A stretch of 64,000 nt of DNA, taken from assembly GCA_030066195.1 (NCBI GenBank), contig JASJCB010000040.1, positions 1 to 64,000 of the forward strand, in the 5' to 3' direction. Positions within the stretch are counted from its first letter, which is position 1; each line of letters starts with the position of its first letter. The stretch is from Acidobacteriota bacterium. Its GTDB lineage: Bacteria > Acidobacteriota > Holophagae > Acanthopleuribacterales > Acanthopleuribacteraceae. The position numbers and the translations under genes are program-made. This document shows, piece by piece, positions 1 to 9,520 of this stretch. Under the pieces are notes generated by a model that was given only the letters and a program-made list of their open reading frames with translations, made no database searches and was not told the DNA's origin.

Positions 1-171
1 ATCGACTGTTCGCCCCTTGGAGGAAGGACTCCCCCGACCCGTGCCGCTTAAAGGGCATCTCACAACACGGATCGAGGCAGGAGGGTTTCCCGGGTTCCGG
101 TCCGGGAAATGGTTCGTTTCGCGGTCGGTAGTACCGCACGGAGAACCACTCCGCTGGGTTGCCAAGTTTTC
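1..171. other. Left edge, no gene recognised
   Basis: This is the stretch downstream of gltB, up to the window edge. I see no convincing coding region, tRNA or terminator. A gltD (small subunit) gene might be expected downstream of gltB, but no part of one is visible here. Confidence 0.4.
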
Positions 172-3100
172 TCAGGCCCGTTTGCGCGGAACCAGACCGC
201 GTATCCCCGCCGTTTTATGCGGTAGATATTTGCGGAATCGGTCCAGGGCTCGCGGTCCTTGTGCCAGCAAATCGGCGGCTGTCCGGCTGCCGGTTTGGCG
301 TTGGTAATCCTCCAGAAGTTCAGTCAGCATTCGGCGATCGTCGTTTTCCAAGGGAACCGGCGTGACGTAATGTCGGTTCACCACCTCGTCGTCCCCGTTG
401 AACAGGTAGACGGTTCCGCCCGTCATGCCGGCGCCCACGTTGGCGCCGGTGCCGCCCAGCAACACCACGGTGCCGCCGGTCATGTATTCGCAGGCGTGAA
501 GGCCCGCTCCCTCGGCCACGGCGATTGCGCCGCTGTTGCGCACGGCGAAACGGTCACCCGCCCGGCCATGGGCGTACAGCGTGCCGCCGGTGGCGCCGTA
601 AAGGACACAATTACCGACAATGGCGTTACTCGCCGCGTCGAATTGGGCATCGCTGCTCGGTCTGACCACCAGGCATCCCCCGGACATGGCCTTGCCCACC
701 GAGTCGTTGGCTTCGCCCCACAAGGTGACTTCCATGCCCTCGCTTAGGAAGGCGCCGAAGCCCTGGCCCGCGCTGCCTCGGAAAGTCAGGTGACGCGTAC
801 CGTGCGGTTTGCGGTCCATACGCACCGGGCTGTCGGTATTTCGGTTTTTGTGTTGCCACTCCGCCATGCGACCCGAGAGTGTGGCCGGGACGCCGCGATC
901 GCGGTTGCAGATGGGGTAGGACAGGTGGATCTCACGGTCGATATTACCCGTGGTCCATGCCTCGTTGACCACCCGTTGGTTCAAGCTGTTGACACCTTCG
1001 AAGAACAGCCCCGGCTGCTTCCGGCCCAGCGGTACCGCCGTCGCCGTGAAGGTTTTCAGGTCGATGCCGCGTTCGGCCAGGCGTTCGCGTAAGTGCGGCC
1101 TGGCTTCCAGCAGGTCCGTTCGGCCGACCAACTCGGTCAGGTTCCGTGCGCCCATGGCGGCCAGGAGCCTGCGAACATGATCGGCAACCTGGATCAACAG
1201 GCGCTCCACGTCCTCGACCCGACCCTTGTATTTGGCCTTGAACTTGGGATCTTGGGTGGCGATGCCGGTGGGACAGGTGTTCTTTTCACAAATGCGCGCC
1301 ATGACGCAGCCTTGAGCCACCAACAACAGCTTGCCGAAATCGTATTGCTCCGCACCGAGCAACGTGGCCAGGACGATGTCGCGGCCGTTTTGCAGCCCGC
1401 CGTCCACGCGTAGGGTAACGTGATCGCGCAGGTCGTTTTCGGTCAGGGCTCGATGTACCTCGGCAAGGCCCAGTTCCCAGGGCAGGCCGGCGTGTTTCAT
1501 GGAACCCAAGGCTGCCGCGCCGGTACCGCCGTCGCCGCCCGCGATGTGGATGATATCGGCGCCCGCCTTGGCCACGCCCACGGCGATGGTGCCGATGTTC
1601 ACGCCCGACACCAGCTTCACGCTGACACGCGCCTCGGGCTTGAACTGCTTCAGTTCATAGATCAGCTGTTTCAGATCCTCGATACTATAGATATCGTGCA
1701 TGGGCGGCGGCGAGATCAGGTCCGAGCCCTCGATCGCATGGCGAGCCCTGGCGATGTCACCGCTCACTTTCACGCCCATAAGTTGACCGCCCTCGCCGGG
1801 TTTTGCGCCCTGGGCCATCTTGATCTGGAACTCCCGGGCAGGGGCCAGGTATGCAGCGGTCACGCCGAAGCGACCGGAAGCCACCTGCTTGGTGTCGGCG
1901 GTGGTGCCGTCGATGTGGTAGAAGGGGTTTTCGCCGCCCTCACCGCTGTTGGAGCGGGCGCCCAGGCGTTGCATGGCCTTGAAGATGTCTCGTTGGGACT
2001 CGGCGCTGATGGCTCCGAAGGACATGGCGCCCGAACCAAAGGTGGCCAGGATGCTTGCTCGATCCTGTACCTCTTCCATAGGCAAGGATTGGCCGGAGCG
2101 TTGGATGTCGAACAGGTGACGCAGGTTCACCGGATCGGCGCGTTGGGTGAGATCCAGGTAGGCGTTGTAATCGGAAAGAGCAGTTTTCGGGTCCTCCTCG
2201 TGCACCATTCGGTGGATCACCTTGCTCGCGCTATTGGTCATCGCATGTTTTTCACCTTCCTGGCCGCGGTTCTGTTCCTTGTAGAGATAGATGTGGAGCG
2301 GCTTCTCCTGAACGGGCCGTTCGGTGTGTTGCAGGATGGTTTTGCCCAACCCAAGCAGCGTCACGCCGCCGATGGGGCTTTCTAATCCCTTGAAATAGTA
2401 GCGAATCAGTTCCGCGTCCAGGCCCATGGGCGTGAACAGCTTCGAGCTCTGGTAACTGCGCACTACAGAGATACCCATCTTGGACATGATCTTTTGAAGG
2501 CCGCCCACCAGGGCGTCAATCAGATTTCGCTCGCGCCGGTCGGGAGACATGGTCTTCAGCTTGGGATGATTGGTATATCGGGCAATTTCCAAAGCCAGGT
2601 AGGGACAAACGGCGGATGCCCCGAAGGAAACCAATGCGGCGGCGTGGTGGGTCTCGCGAATCTCGCCGGAACAAACCAACAGCGAGGCTTCCAGGCGCAG
2701 GCCGCGTCGGTTGAGGGCGCGCACCACGGCGCGCAAGGCCAGCAGGCTGGGCACCGGCGGGTTTTCTTTATTCGCGTTACGGTCGCTGAGCACCAGCAGG
2801 GAGATACCCGCTTTGACCGCTTCGACCGCTTCTTCTTCCAGTTCTTTCAGGCGGCGCTCCAGTCCCTCGGCGTCCCATTCGCGTGGGAAGGTCATGGCCA
2901 GTTCGCGACGAATGACCGGTCCTTCGCCGGCTTTCTCCGGCAGGGTGTCGATATAGGCCATTTCGCCCAGACTGAGTACGGGACCTTGTGTTTCAATTGC
3001 CGGACGAGGCGGGATGAGTTCGCGGGGCGCGAAGATATTGGGGCGCTTGCCCAGGTGTACGGTCAGGTCGCAAACCAGGCCTTCGCGCAGGTAATCGAGC

Positions 3101-4563
3101 GGCGGGTTGGTGACCTGGGCAAAGTTTTGGTAGAAGAAATCGAAGAACGAACGCGGCTGGTTGGACAGCAGGGCGGATCGCGCCGTGTCGCCCATGGAGC
3201 CGATAGGTTCCTTGCCGGTGCTGATCATGGGGATGAGAATACGGTCGAAATCCTCGCGGGTGTAGACGAACAAGCCGCGTTGTTCCAGGTGCAACGGTTC
3301 CGTGGGCGGCTTCAGCGCTTCCAGCGGAACCAGGTTGGCGGAGGGAACGGACTCGGCAATATCGGTACTGCCGGGGTCGTTGAAATCCACCTCGCCGCGA
3401 TCCAGGCGGACGACGACACCGGTACCGGCAGCCAGGGCGCCGCGTTCCACCACATCGCGTTCGTCGATATCGAAGGGACCGGCCTCGGAAGCCAGTAGAA
3501 AGGTATCCTTGGTGCGCACCCAGCGGCAGGGTCGGAAACCGTTGCGATCCAAGCGGGCGCCCACGCGTTCCCCGTCACCGAAAGCGACCATGGCGGGCCC
3601 GTCCCAGGGCTCCATGGCGCGACTCCAAAACCGGTAGTAGGGCGAGGTCGAGCGAGCGGGCGGGATGGTAATCGCCAGGATCTCTTCCAAACGGCGGATA
3701 CTGGAACGGAAGCGCAGTGCTTCGACCATCTGGTTCAGACTGCCGGAATCACTGATATCCTCACGCGTAATCAATTCGTAGTGGGGCAGGCCCATGGACA
3801 TCTCGCGGGAGGCGGACCAGGAGCGGTTACCCGCGATGGTGTTGATCTCGCCGTTGTGGCCGATGGTGGAGAAGGGCTGCGCCACATCCCAGCCGGTGGC
3901 GGTATTGGTGCTGAAACGGCGGTGGAACAGGGCAAAGCGGCTGGTGTATCGGGGATCGGCCAGGTCCGGGTAAAGCTTGTCCAAATCGGCCGCCCGGCAG
4001 AGGGCCTTGTAAACGATGGTGCGCGCCGAAAGCGAGGAAAAGTAAAGTGATTTCTCCAGTTTCTGGTCCCGCAGTTTGGTCATCGTCATCTTGTGCGCCT
4101 TGTAGAGTAATTTCTCGAAGGCGTCCATGGTGCGGCAGAAACCCGGCCTGGCGATCACGGCCTGGCGAATCACCGGCAGGGTCTTGCGCGCGATGGGTCC
4201 CAATACGTCGGCTTGGAGGGGTACCTCCCGGTATCCTTCGATGTTCAGGCCCATGAAGTTAAAGGTTTTTTCGAAAAGATCCAGTGTGGTTCCCCTGCGC
4301 ATGGCGTTTTGGTCAAGGAACAACATGGCCACGGCAATCTTGCCGGAACCGGAGCATCCCTCGAACAGGTGAAAGGGGATTTCGGTCATGATGCCGGCGC
4401 CGTCGCTGCTTTTACGGTCGGCGGCCGTACCGCCCCGGTGCTCCAGTGCGACCAGGGCCTTCAAGGCGCGCTCCACATGATCGCGACCGCGCCGGTTATC
4501 AAGGCCGGCTAAAAACCCGACGCCACAGGCGGCGGACACCTTGTCCTTGAAAAATCGAGTCAT
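172..4563 (-). CDS. gltB: Glutamate synthase, large (alpha) subunit
   Basis: Makes glutamate from glutamine and 2-oxoglutarate in the cytoplasm (GOGAT half of the GS/GOGAT cycle). The 1463-aa length fits the family. The ATG chosen has GAGGAG just upstream and puts Cys13 (SAACGVGF) where the N-terminal nucleophile of the class II glutaminase domain is exposed after propeptide removal; a longer frame of 13 more codons has no such signal. The glutaminase domain is followed by the central domain, then the FMN-binding synthase domain with motifs such as SGEGGE and GGDGGTGA. Cys1086, Cys1092 and Cys1097 (C-x5-C-x4-C) are the [3Fe-4S] ligands, and the C-terminus is the glycine-rich beta-helix. No gltD lies in the window, so the small subunit is encoded elsewhere or beyond the left edge. 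A palindrome lies 76 bp upstream and an ammonium channel gene is next upstream on the same strand. Confidence 0.96.
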   Translation of the reverse strand: MTRFFKDKVSAACGVGFLAGLDNRRGRDHVERALKALVALEHRGGTAADRKSSDGAGIMTEIPFHLFEGCSGSGKIAVAMLFLDQNAMRRGTTLDLFEKTFNFMGLNIEGYREVPLQADVLGPIARKTLPVIRQAVIARPGFCRTMDAFEKLLYKAHKMTMTKLRDQKLEKSLYFSSLSARTIVYKALCRAADLDKLYPDLADPRYTSRFALFHRRFSTNTATGWDVAQPFSTIGHNGEINTIAGNRSWSASREMSMGLPHYELITREDISDSGSLNQMVEALRFRSSIRRLEEILAITIPPARSTSPYYRFWSRAMEPWDGPAMVAFGDGERVGARLDRNGFRPCRWVRTKDTFLLASEAGPFDIDERDVVERGALAAGTGVVVRLDRGEVDFNDPGSTDIAESVPSANLVPLEALKPPTEPLHLEQRGLFVYTREDFDRILIPMISTGKEPIGSMGDTARSALLSNQPRSFFDFFYQNFAQVTNPPLDYLREGLVCDLTVHLGKRPNIFAPRELIPPRPAIETQGPVLSLGEMAYIDTLPEKAGEGPVIRRELAMTFPREWDAEGLERRLKELEEEAVEAVKAGISLLVLSDRNANKENPPVPSLLALRAVVRALNRRGLRLEASLLVCSGEIRETHHAAALVSFGASAVCPYLALEIARYTNHPKLKTMSPDRRERNLIDALVGGLQKIMSKMGISVVRSYQSSKLFTPMGLDAELIRYYFKGLESPIGGVTLLGLGKTILQHTERPVQEKPLHIYLYKEQNRGQEGEKHAMTNSASKVIHRMVHEEDPKTALSDYNAYLDLTQRADPVNLRHLFDIQRSGQSLPMEEVQDRASILATFGSGAMSFGAISAESQRDIFKAMQRLGARSNSGEGGENPFYHIDGTTADTKQVASGRFGVTAAYLAPAREFQIKMAQGAKPGEGGQLMGVKVSGDIARARHAIEGSDLISPPPMHDIYSIEDLKQLIYELKQFKPEARVSVKLVSGVNIGTIAVGVAKAGADIIHIAGGDGGTGAAALGSMKHAGLPWELGLAEVHRALTENDLRDHVTLRVDGGLQNGRDIVLATLLGAEQYDFGKLLLVAQGCVMARICEKNTCPTGIATQDPKFKAKYKGRVEDVERLLIQVADHVRRLLAAMGARNLTELVGRTDLLEARPHLRERLAERGIDLKTFTATAVPLGRKQPGLFFEGVNSLNQRVVNEAWTTGNIDREIHLSYPICNRDRGVPATLSGRMAEWQHKNRNTDSPVRMDRKPHGTRHLTFRGSAGQGFGAFLSEGMEVTLWGEANDSVGKAMSGGCLVVRPSSDAQFDAASNAIVGNCVLYGATGGTLYAHGRAGDRFAVRNSGAIAVAEGAGLHACEYMTGGTVVLLGGTGANVGAGMTGGTVYLFNGDDEVVNRHYVTPVPLENDDRRMLTELLEDYQRQTGSRTAADLLAQGPRALDRFRKYLPHKTAGIRGLVPRKRA

Positions 4564-4638
4564 TTGGCACTCCTCAGCGGACCTAGGCAAAATCTCAATC
4601 AATGGAATGGATCGATGACCAATTTGGAGGTAACTGTG

Positions 4639-4659
4639 GAATTACTTACAAAGTAATTC
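4639..4659. promoter_or_regulatory. Perfect 9-bp palindrome upstream of gltB
   Basis: GAATTACTT-ACA-AAGTAATTC is a perfect inverted repeat in the otherwise empty 307-bp gap between gltB and the small ORF upstream. It ends 76 bp before the gltB ATG, a position typical of a dimeric regulator's operator. The regulator is not identifiable from sequence. The rest of the gap (4564-4870) shows no gene. Confidence 0.5.
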
Positions 4660-4870
4660 ATTTTTTATCTCCCTGACGATTTGCCTGTCTGCTCTATCCG
4701 GGTTCCCCTACTCCGGGAAGGCTGTGAGTGGGGAACCTAAAGTCAAACGGTTGGTTGGTGGGTTGGATTAACAGGTTGGAAAAGAGGGGTACCGGGCTAC
4801 GGTCGGCAACCTCGTCCCTCCGCGCCTCGGCACATGAACGTCGAAGAGCGGGGTGGCCGGGGGAAGTCCG

Positions 4871-5074
4871 TTAGACCCGGTACCTCGAGACCGCGGGGAA
4901 GCGGAAGTGGTGCATGGCAAGCTGCATGTAGAAGGTGGCCAGCTTGACATCGGAAGAGGGATTCGAATCGGGAGCACGCCCCGATACCCGAAACTCATCC
5001 GTTACTCCGGTTTTGGTGAGGTCCAACTTTTGTCGGAAAATACCGGTGATATCGAAATTTGGCATCAAAGACAT
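4871..5074 (-). CDS. Small unknown protein between amt and gltB
   Basis: A 67-aa frame beginning MSLMPNFDITGIFRQ and ending FPAVSRYRV. Its ATG is preceded by GGGAGG at good spacing, and it lies 50 bp downstream of the amt stop on the same strand, so it is probably co-transcribed with amt. It has no signal peptide, membrane segment or motif I recognise. It is not a P-II protein, although glnK is the usual neighbour of amt. The evidence for a real gene is the ribosome site and the setting only. Confidence 0.45.
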   Translation of the reverse strand: MSLMPNFDITGIFRQKLDLTKTGVTDEFRVSGRAPDSNPSSDVKLATFYMQLAMHHFRFPAVSRYRV

Positions 5075-5124
5075 GGGGTTCCTCCCGATTCGTAATCCGC
5101 AAGGGGTTGTAATTATTGTTGTAA

Positions 5125-6438
5125 TTAATTGGAAGCCGTGAAGGGAAAGCCGTTGTAGGCTTGAACGCCGTGTTCGTGAAGATCCAGGCCCATAACCTCG
5201 TGTTCGTCGGTGACACGGAGGCCCGCGATCAGTTTGACCGCGCCGAAGAGCAGGAAGCTGGACACCAGGCAGAAGGCGCCGGCGGCAAGCGTTCCGATGA
5301 GCTGCGCCTTGAAGCTGAGCGTGTAACCCAGCACCGCGGGGTCGGCCACGCCGAAGATGCCCACGGCCAGCGTGCCCCAGACGCCGCAAACCAGGTGCAC
5401 CGAGACGGCGCTGACGGGATCGTCGATCTTCATGCGGTCGAAAAACTTGATGCCCAGTACCACCAGGCCGCCGCCGATCAAGCCGATGACGATCGCACTG
5501 ACGGGACTGGTTACATCGGCGCCCGCGGTAATGGAAACCAGACCGGCAAGCGCGCCGTTAAGCGCCATGCTCAAGTCATAGCGTTTGGAAATCAGTTGCG
5601 AGACGGTCAAGGCGCCCATAACGCCGGCAGCGGCAGCCAGGTTGGTGGTCACCAGGACCAGCGAAACCCCGCCGGGATCTGCCGAAAGCACGGAACCGCC
5701 GTTGAAACCGAACCAGCCCAACCACAGAAGGAAAACGCCGATGAAGGCCAACGGGAAGTTGTGCGTCCCAATGCTGTTGGGCTTACCGCATTTTTTGTAA
5801 CGATCGCGGCGCGGACCCAACATCCAGGCGCCCACCAGAGCGGCCCAGCCGCCCACGGCGTGCACCAGCGTGGAGCCGGCGAAATCGTGGAAACCCAGTT
5901 CGGCAAGCCAGCCGCCGCCCCATTTCCACATGCCCACCATGGGGTAGATCAGGGCCACGTAGGCGGTGCTGAACCACAGGAAGGGGCCCAGCTTGATGCG
6001 TTCGGCCACGGCGCCGGACACGATGGTGGCGGCGGTTGCGGCAAACATGGCTTGGAACAGGAAATCCGTGTAATAGGTGTAGCCGCTGTTATAGGCTGAA
6101 GTCAGCCCCGCGGCGTCGGTGCCGATACCGAAACCGGCAAATCCGAAGAAGGCCCCGGCGAACTCTTCGCCCGGGTACATCAGGTTGAAGCCCATCAATG
6201 CATAGGTCAGCAAGCCGATGCATAATATGGCGACATTCTTATAAAGGATATTGACCGTATTTTTTGCTTGAGTCATCCCGGCTTCCAAGCCGGCAAAACC
6301 CAGGTGCATCACAAAAACCAGGAAGGCCGCTACCATCATCCAGGTGTTGTTAATCGTGAACATTTCCGCGGATACCGTGTCATTTCCCATGGCGGCAGCG
6401 GACAAGAGAAAAAGTGGAATCAGGCACCGAAACTTCAT
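5125..6438 (-). CDS. amt: Ammonium transporter, Amt family
   Basis: An inner-membrane channel for ammonium uptake. The 437-aa product starts at an ATG with GGAGGAG four bases upstream and opens with a cleavable-type signal sequence (MKFRCLIPLFLLSAAAMG), as is known for Amt proteins. About eleven hydrophobic segments follow. The family signature GFAGLEAGMTQAKNT is near the first membrane helix. The two pore histidines are in STLVHAVGGW and in VSVHLVCGVWGT. The C-terminal tail carries the conserved GLDLHEHGVQAY, the region that in relatives couples the trimer and contacts GlnK. No glnK/glnB is adjacent. Three CCTAC-N6-GTAGG palindromes upstream suggest dedicated control. With gltB two genes downstream, the group reads as ammonium capture plus assimilation. 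Confidence 0.95.
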   Translation of the reverse strand: MKFRCLIPLFLLSAAAMGNDTVSAEMFTINNTWMMVAAFLVFVMHLGFAGLEAGMTQAKNTVNILYKNVAILCIGLLTYALMGFNLMYPGEEFAGAFFGFAGFGIGTDAAGLTSAYNSGYTYYTDFLFQAMFAATAATIVSGAVAERIKLGPFLWFSTAYVALIYPMVGMWKWGGGWLAELGFHDFAGSTLVHAVGGWAALVGAWMLGPRRDRYKKCGKPNSIGTHNFPLAFIGVFLLWLGWFGFNGGSVLSADPGGVSLVLVTTNLAAAAGVMGALTVSQLISKRYDLSMALNGALAGLVSITAGADVTSPVSAIVIGLIGGGLVVLGIKFFDRMKIDDPVSAVSVHLVCGVWGTLAVGIFGVADPAVLGYTLSFKAQLIGTLAAGAFCLVSSFLLFGAVKLIAGLRVTDEHEVMGLDLHEHGVQAYNGFPFTASN

Positions 6439-6600
6439 GGTTCTCCTCCAAAAACGATCCATCCAAAACTCGGGGTCGTTCATCAGGCACCCTCCTAAGG
6501 GCAGGATCGATGCCAACCGGGGCAAACGGACGCACCCCAAGGCTTTGCATAACTTGTTGGCAAGGCTTCGGGCATTTTGTACACCAAGACGGGTCGGTTT

Positions 6601-6764
6601 CCTACATTTTAGTAGGTTACTGTCTTTCTCAATTCCTACGGGAATGTAGGATTGTGCCCTTCGGTCACTACATTTTCCAAAACACGAGTCCCACAAGTTG
6701 AATATTTACAGCGTGCTCATGGGACTACAAAAACAGGATGAATTCAGACCTACAAAAATGTAGG
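6601..6764. promoter_or_regulatory. Three CCTAC-N6-GTAGG palindromes upstream of amt
   Basis: Perfect 16-bp sites of form CCTAC-N6-GTAGG lie at 6601-6616, 6635-6650 and 6749-6764. Their centres are 34 and 114 bp apart, close to whole numbers of helical turns. They lie 160-330 bp upstream of the amt start, downstream of the unrelated 6863-9520 gene, so they most likely serve amt. The sites do not match the NtrC consensus and no sigma-54 promoter was found. The 424-bp gap (6439-6862) holds no gene. Confidence 0.6.
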
Positions 6765-6862
6765 ACACGGGAAGTGCAAATCCTACTGTAGCGTTTGTTC
6801 ATTTTTTGCGAAGATTCGCATAGAATTCGGTGTGAATTATATTCTACCCGGTATCTGCGCTC

Positions 6863-9520
6863 TCAGGGATGTCTTTTGCCCGCCACGAAGAGGTGATGAC
6901 CCCATTCATCCAAGGCCAGATGACGCGGAGTGAAATGCGTGAACAGGCGCAGCTGCTTCGATTCCAGTTTTCCCTTTCGCAGCATCACGCTGATCAGGCG
7001 ATCTTCTTCCGGGCGACTGACCCAAAGCCGGTCGGTAAGGGGAATGCGCACCATGGAAAAGGCGCCGGTACTGAAAGGCAGGCTGCCGAGGAACTCGGGC
7101 CGGCGGTCACGGCGAATTAAACGCATGGCCTTGTCGGCGCGCGAATCGCCCAGCGGGTCCAACATGAACAACAGTTCTCCGGTGCGACTCAATAATAAAT
7201 GATTGGGGCCCGCCCGGTCACCCACGTTTGAACGCTCCAATTGATCGGGTTCCAAAACGTCACTGGTGTGTCCGGCCAGTTCGAACCGAATCAGGCGGCC
7301 CTCGGGTAATTGCTGAAGATAGGCCGCTTCCGGGGTGAGCAGGATGGCGGCGATATAAGTGCGCTTCCTCCCCGGGGTCAGGGTCACGGTCTCTTCCACA
7401 TCCAGTCGATAACCCGTACGGTTGATGACCACCAGGCCGGCATCGGTGCGCCGCCCCTTGCCGCAGCCCACGTACAGGCGTTCGGAAGCGGCATCCCAGG
7501 CGGCGCAATCGGCGCGCCGCACGCCCTCGGGCAACACTTCGACCCAGAGCACCTGTAAATTGACCGGGGAAACGAAGACCAGCCGAGGAGGACCGCCTTT
7601 TCTTCGCGTTTCCAACAATAACAGGCCGGTGCCGTCAGGAGCGGGCACCAGGCGTCCGGGTCGAAAATCCTGCATATCGTCCTGGGTGTCGTACTCGGAA
7701 AAATTCACCCGGCCGTCAGGAACCAGGCCGCCGCCTTGAAAGGCATAACGATACAAGGAGCGGCCCTCCTGATCCAGCGCGAACAGGCTGCCGCGCACGT
7801 CATAAGTCAGGTCGTCCACGGGGTGATCGACGGGCAGCTCGAATAATTCCTCCAAGTGATCGGTCTTGTCGCGGAAGACCAGCAAACTGTGCTCGCCCTC
7901 GGCGTTCTCCGGGGCGGGTAACCCGCTTGGATTGTGTTGCGACGAGCGGGCCGGCGTAAGGGCGCGATCGGCCAGCATGGTGATATGTCGCTGCAGACCC
8001 TCGGAACCGACATCGGTGACCGGCAGCCCCGTGGTTTCCAGAATCAGGTTGACGCCTTCGAAGGAAACCCGGACCGGTCCCTCTTCCGGCAAGACGCTCC
8101 GCACATAATCGCGACGCAAGGGCAGATCGTTGAGCAATGCCTCGGTTCTCAACTCGAAACGGGAGTCCGATCCGTTGCGCAACCAGCGCACCCGTCGGTA
8201 GCCGAACAGCAGGGGCCGGTTGGAATCGAAACCGGGAAGGGGCTTTTGCACCACCAGATCGGGGCCGCCGTCCGTGTAGGTCAAGTCCAGGAAACGGTCC
8301 ACCTGGTCCTCGGGAGTCAGGAAATAGGTTCGCTCATTGAGGATGATCCAAACCCAGCCGCCACGGACCATGGCCCGCCAGTTCTTTTCCGTGGCCAGGT
8401 TGGTCCATCCTTCCTGAGCCAGGCGAAAAGGAAACCGGGTGGGCACGCGACGAAAATGCAAACCGCAGAAGCGGAGGTCGCCCTCAGCCGTTTTATCCCT
8501 GGACACCACAAACGCGGTAATATCCTCGGGTCCCATATCGCGAAAGGCTATGCTGCCGGGCAGTTCGCTCAGATCCGGCAGATCGGGGTTCAGGGTGGCG
8601 GGCGGGTTGTCGGTCAGGTCGGCGTAGACGCGGTAGTCAAAGGCATTCGCCTGAAACGCGACGGCAATGCCCTCCAGCGGTACATTGTCAACCCGGTAGC
8701 GCGTGCGCTGAAGATACCCCAAACCACCGGCGACCAGGAAGAAGACCACCACCCAAATCCAGCCCCGGTTCTCCCGGGCCTCAGGCTTTTCGGGTTCCAG
8801 GGGAGGGAGTTCCACCGGCTGTTTCTTGTTGGACTCGGCCAACTCCAGACGCAACAGCTTCAACTGGCCGAAGCGGGGACCGAACTCGGTCGCGTCCGGG
8901 TGACGGTTGTGGTACCAGAAGCCCAGATCGCGCAGGCGTTTCTTGCGGTGCGACGAGAGTTGCTCCTCCTCGGCATGCACCTTGCGGATGGTCAGGTCCA
9001 GATCTTGAACTCGATCTTCCAGGGGTTTCAACTCATTGCGGCAGGCCTTGCGAGCCGCTTCCTTCTCCCCTTCCAACTCATCGCACTGACCCTGCATCTT
9101 TTCATAATCCTGCCTCAACTCCGCCGGAATGACCGCGTCCTCTTTTTTGCGTGGTCGTTTGAGCTGCTGTTTGCGCAGGCGTTTGCGCAGCTGGTCCTTC
9201 TGAAAGCGCACGCGCAACGCCAGTTCGTCGCGCAGTTGCCGCTTGGGCCGCAGGGCGTCTTCGAAGTGCTTGTCCTCGACCGTCATTCGCTGGAGAATGG
9301 CTTTCACATCCTGGCGAACCTTGTCACGCTCTTCCTTGAGCGCCCGGTAGCGCTCCTTCAACTGGCTCAACAGGATGTCCATACTGTTGAATTCCTGGGG
9401 CAGCATCTTGAATTCGTTCGGCAGTTCCTCCGATTCGAAAATGGCCTGCCCGATTTCTTCCAAAAGTTCATCGCGTTGGATCAGGAGTCGCTTCTTTTTA
9501 TTGAGTACACTTTCGGACAA
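6863..9520 (-). CDS. Coiled-coil membrane protein with large C-terminal propeller-like region
   Basis: Function unknown. The start is TTG with GGAG eight bases upstream. Residues 1 to about 215 are highly charged and heptad-like (many E, K, R, L), so a long coiled coil is likely. One hydrophobic segment (WIWVVVFFLVAGGLGYL) lies near residue 255. The remaining roughly 600 residues are beta-rich and have loosely repeated strands with DGTGLLLLE- and LYVGCGKG-like motifs, suggestive of a beta-propeller. The topology would be a cytoplasmic coiled coil and an extracytoplasmic propeller. No catalytic motif is recognised. It is transcribed alone, with a gene-poor stretch upstream. Confidence 0.75.
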   Translation of the reverse strand: MSESVLNKKKRLLIQRDELLEEIGQAIFESEELPNEFKMLPQEFNSMDILLSQLKERYRALKEERDKVRQDVKAILQRMTVEDKHFEDALRPKRQLRDELALRVRFQKDQLRKRLRKQQLKRPRKKEDAVIPAELRQDYEKMQGQCDELEGEKEAARKACRNELKPLEDRVQDLDLTIRKVHAEEEQLSSHRKKRLRDLGFWYHNRHPDATEFGPRFGQLKLLRLELAESNKKQPVELPPLEPEKPEARENRGWIWVVVFFLVAGGLGYLQRTRYRVDNVPLEGIAVAFQANAFDYRVYADLTDNPPATLNPDLPDLSELPGSIAFRDMGPEDITAFVVSRDKTAEGDLRFCGLHFRRVPTRFPFRLAQEGWTNLATEKNWRAMVRGGWVWIILNERTYFLTPEDQVDRFLDLTYTDGGPDLVVQKPLPGFDSNRPLLFGYRRVRWLRNGSDSRFELRTEALLNDLPLRRDYVRSVLPEEGPVRVSFEGVNLILETTGLPVTDVGSEGLQRHITMLADRALTPARSSQHNPSGLPAPENAEGEHSLLVFRDKTDHLEELFELPVDHPVDDLTYDVRGSLFALDQEGRSLYRYAFQGGGLVPDGRVNFSEYDTQDDMQDFRPGRLVPAPDGTGLLLLETRRKGGPPRLVFVSPVNLQVLWVEVLPEGVRRADCAAWDAASERLYVGCGKGRRTDAGLVVINRTGYRLDVEETVTLTPGRKRTYIAAILLTPEAAYLQQLPEGRLIRFELAGHTSDVLEPDQLERSNVGDRAGPNHLLLSRTGELLFMLDPLGDSRADKAMRLIRRDRRPEFLGSLPFSTGAFSMVRIPLTDRLWVSRPEEDRLISVMLRKGKLESKQLRLFTHFTPRHLALDEWGHHLFVAGKRHP

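Noticed and set aside
1420..2385. Long plus-strand open frames inside gltB and similar frames opposite amt, btuB, the aldolase and the giant gene
   Set aside because: These are antisense shadows produced by high third-position G+C in well-supported genes on the other strand.
6500..6600. Possible sigma-54 promoter for amt
   Set aside because: No GG-N10-GC arrangement in the correct orientation was found.
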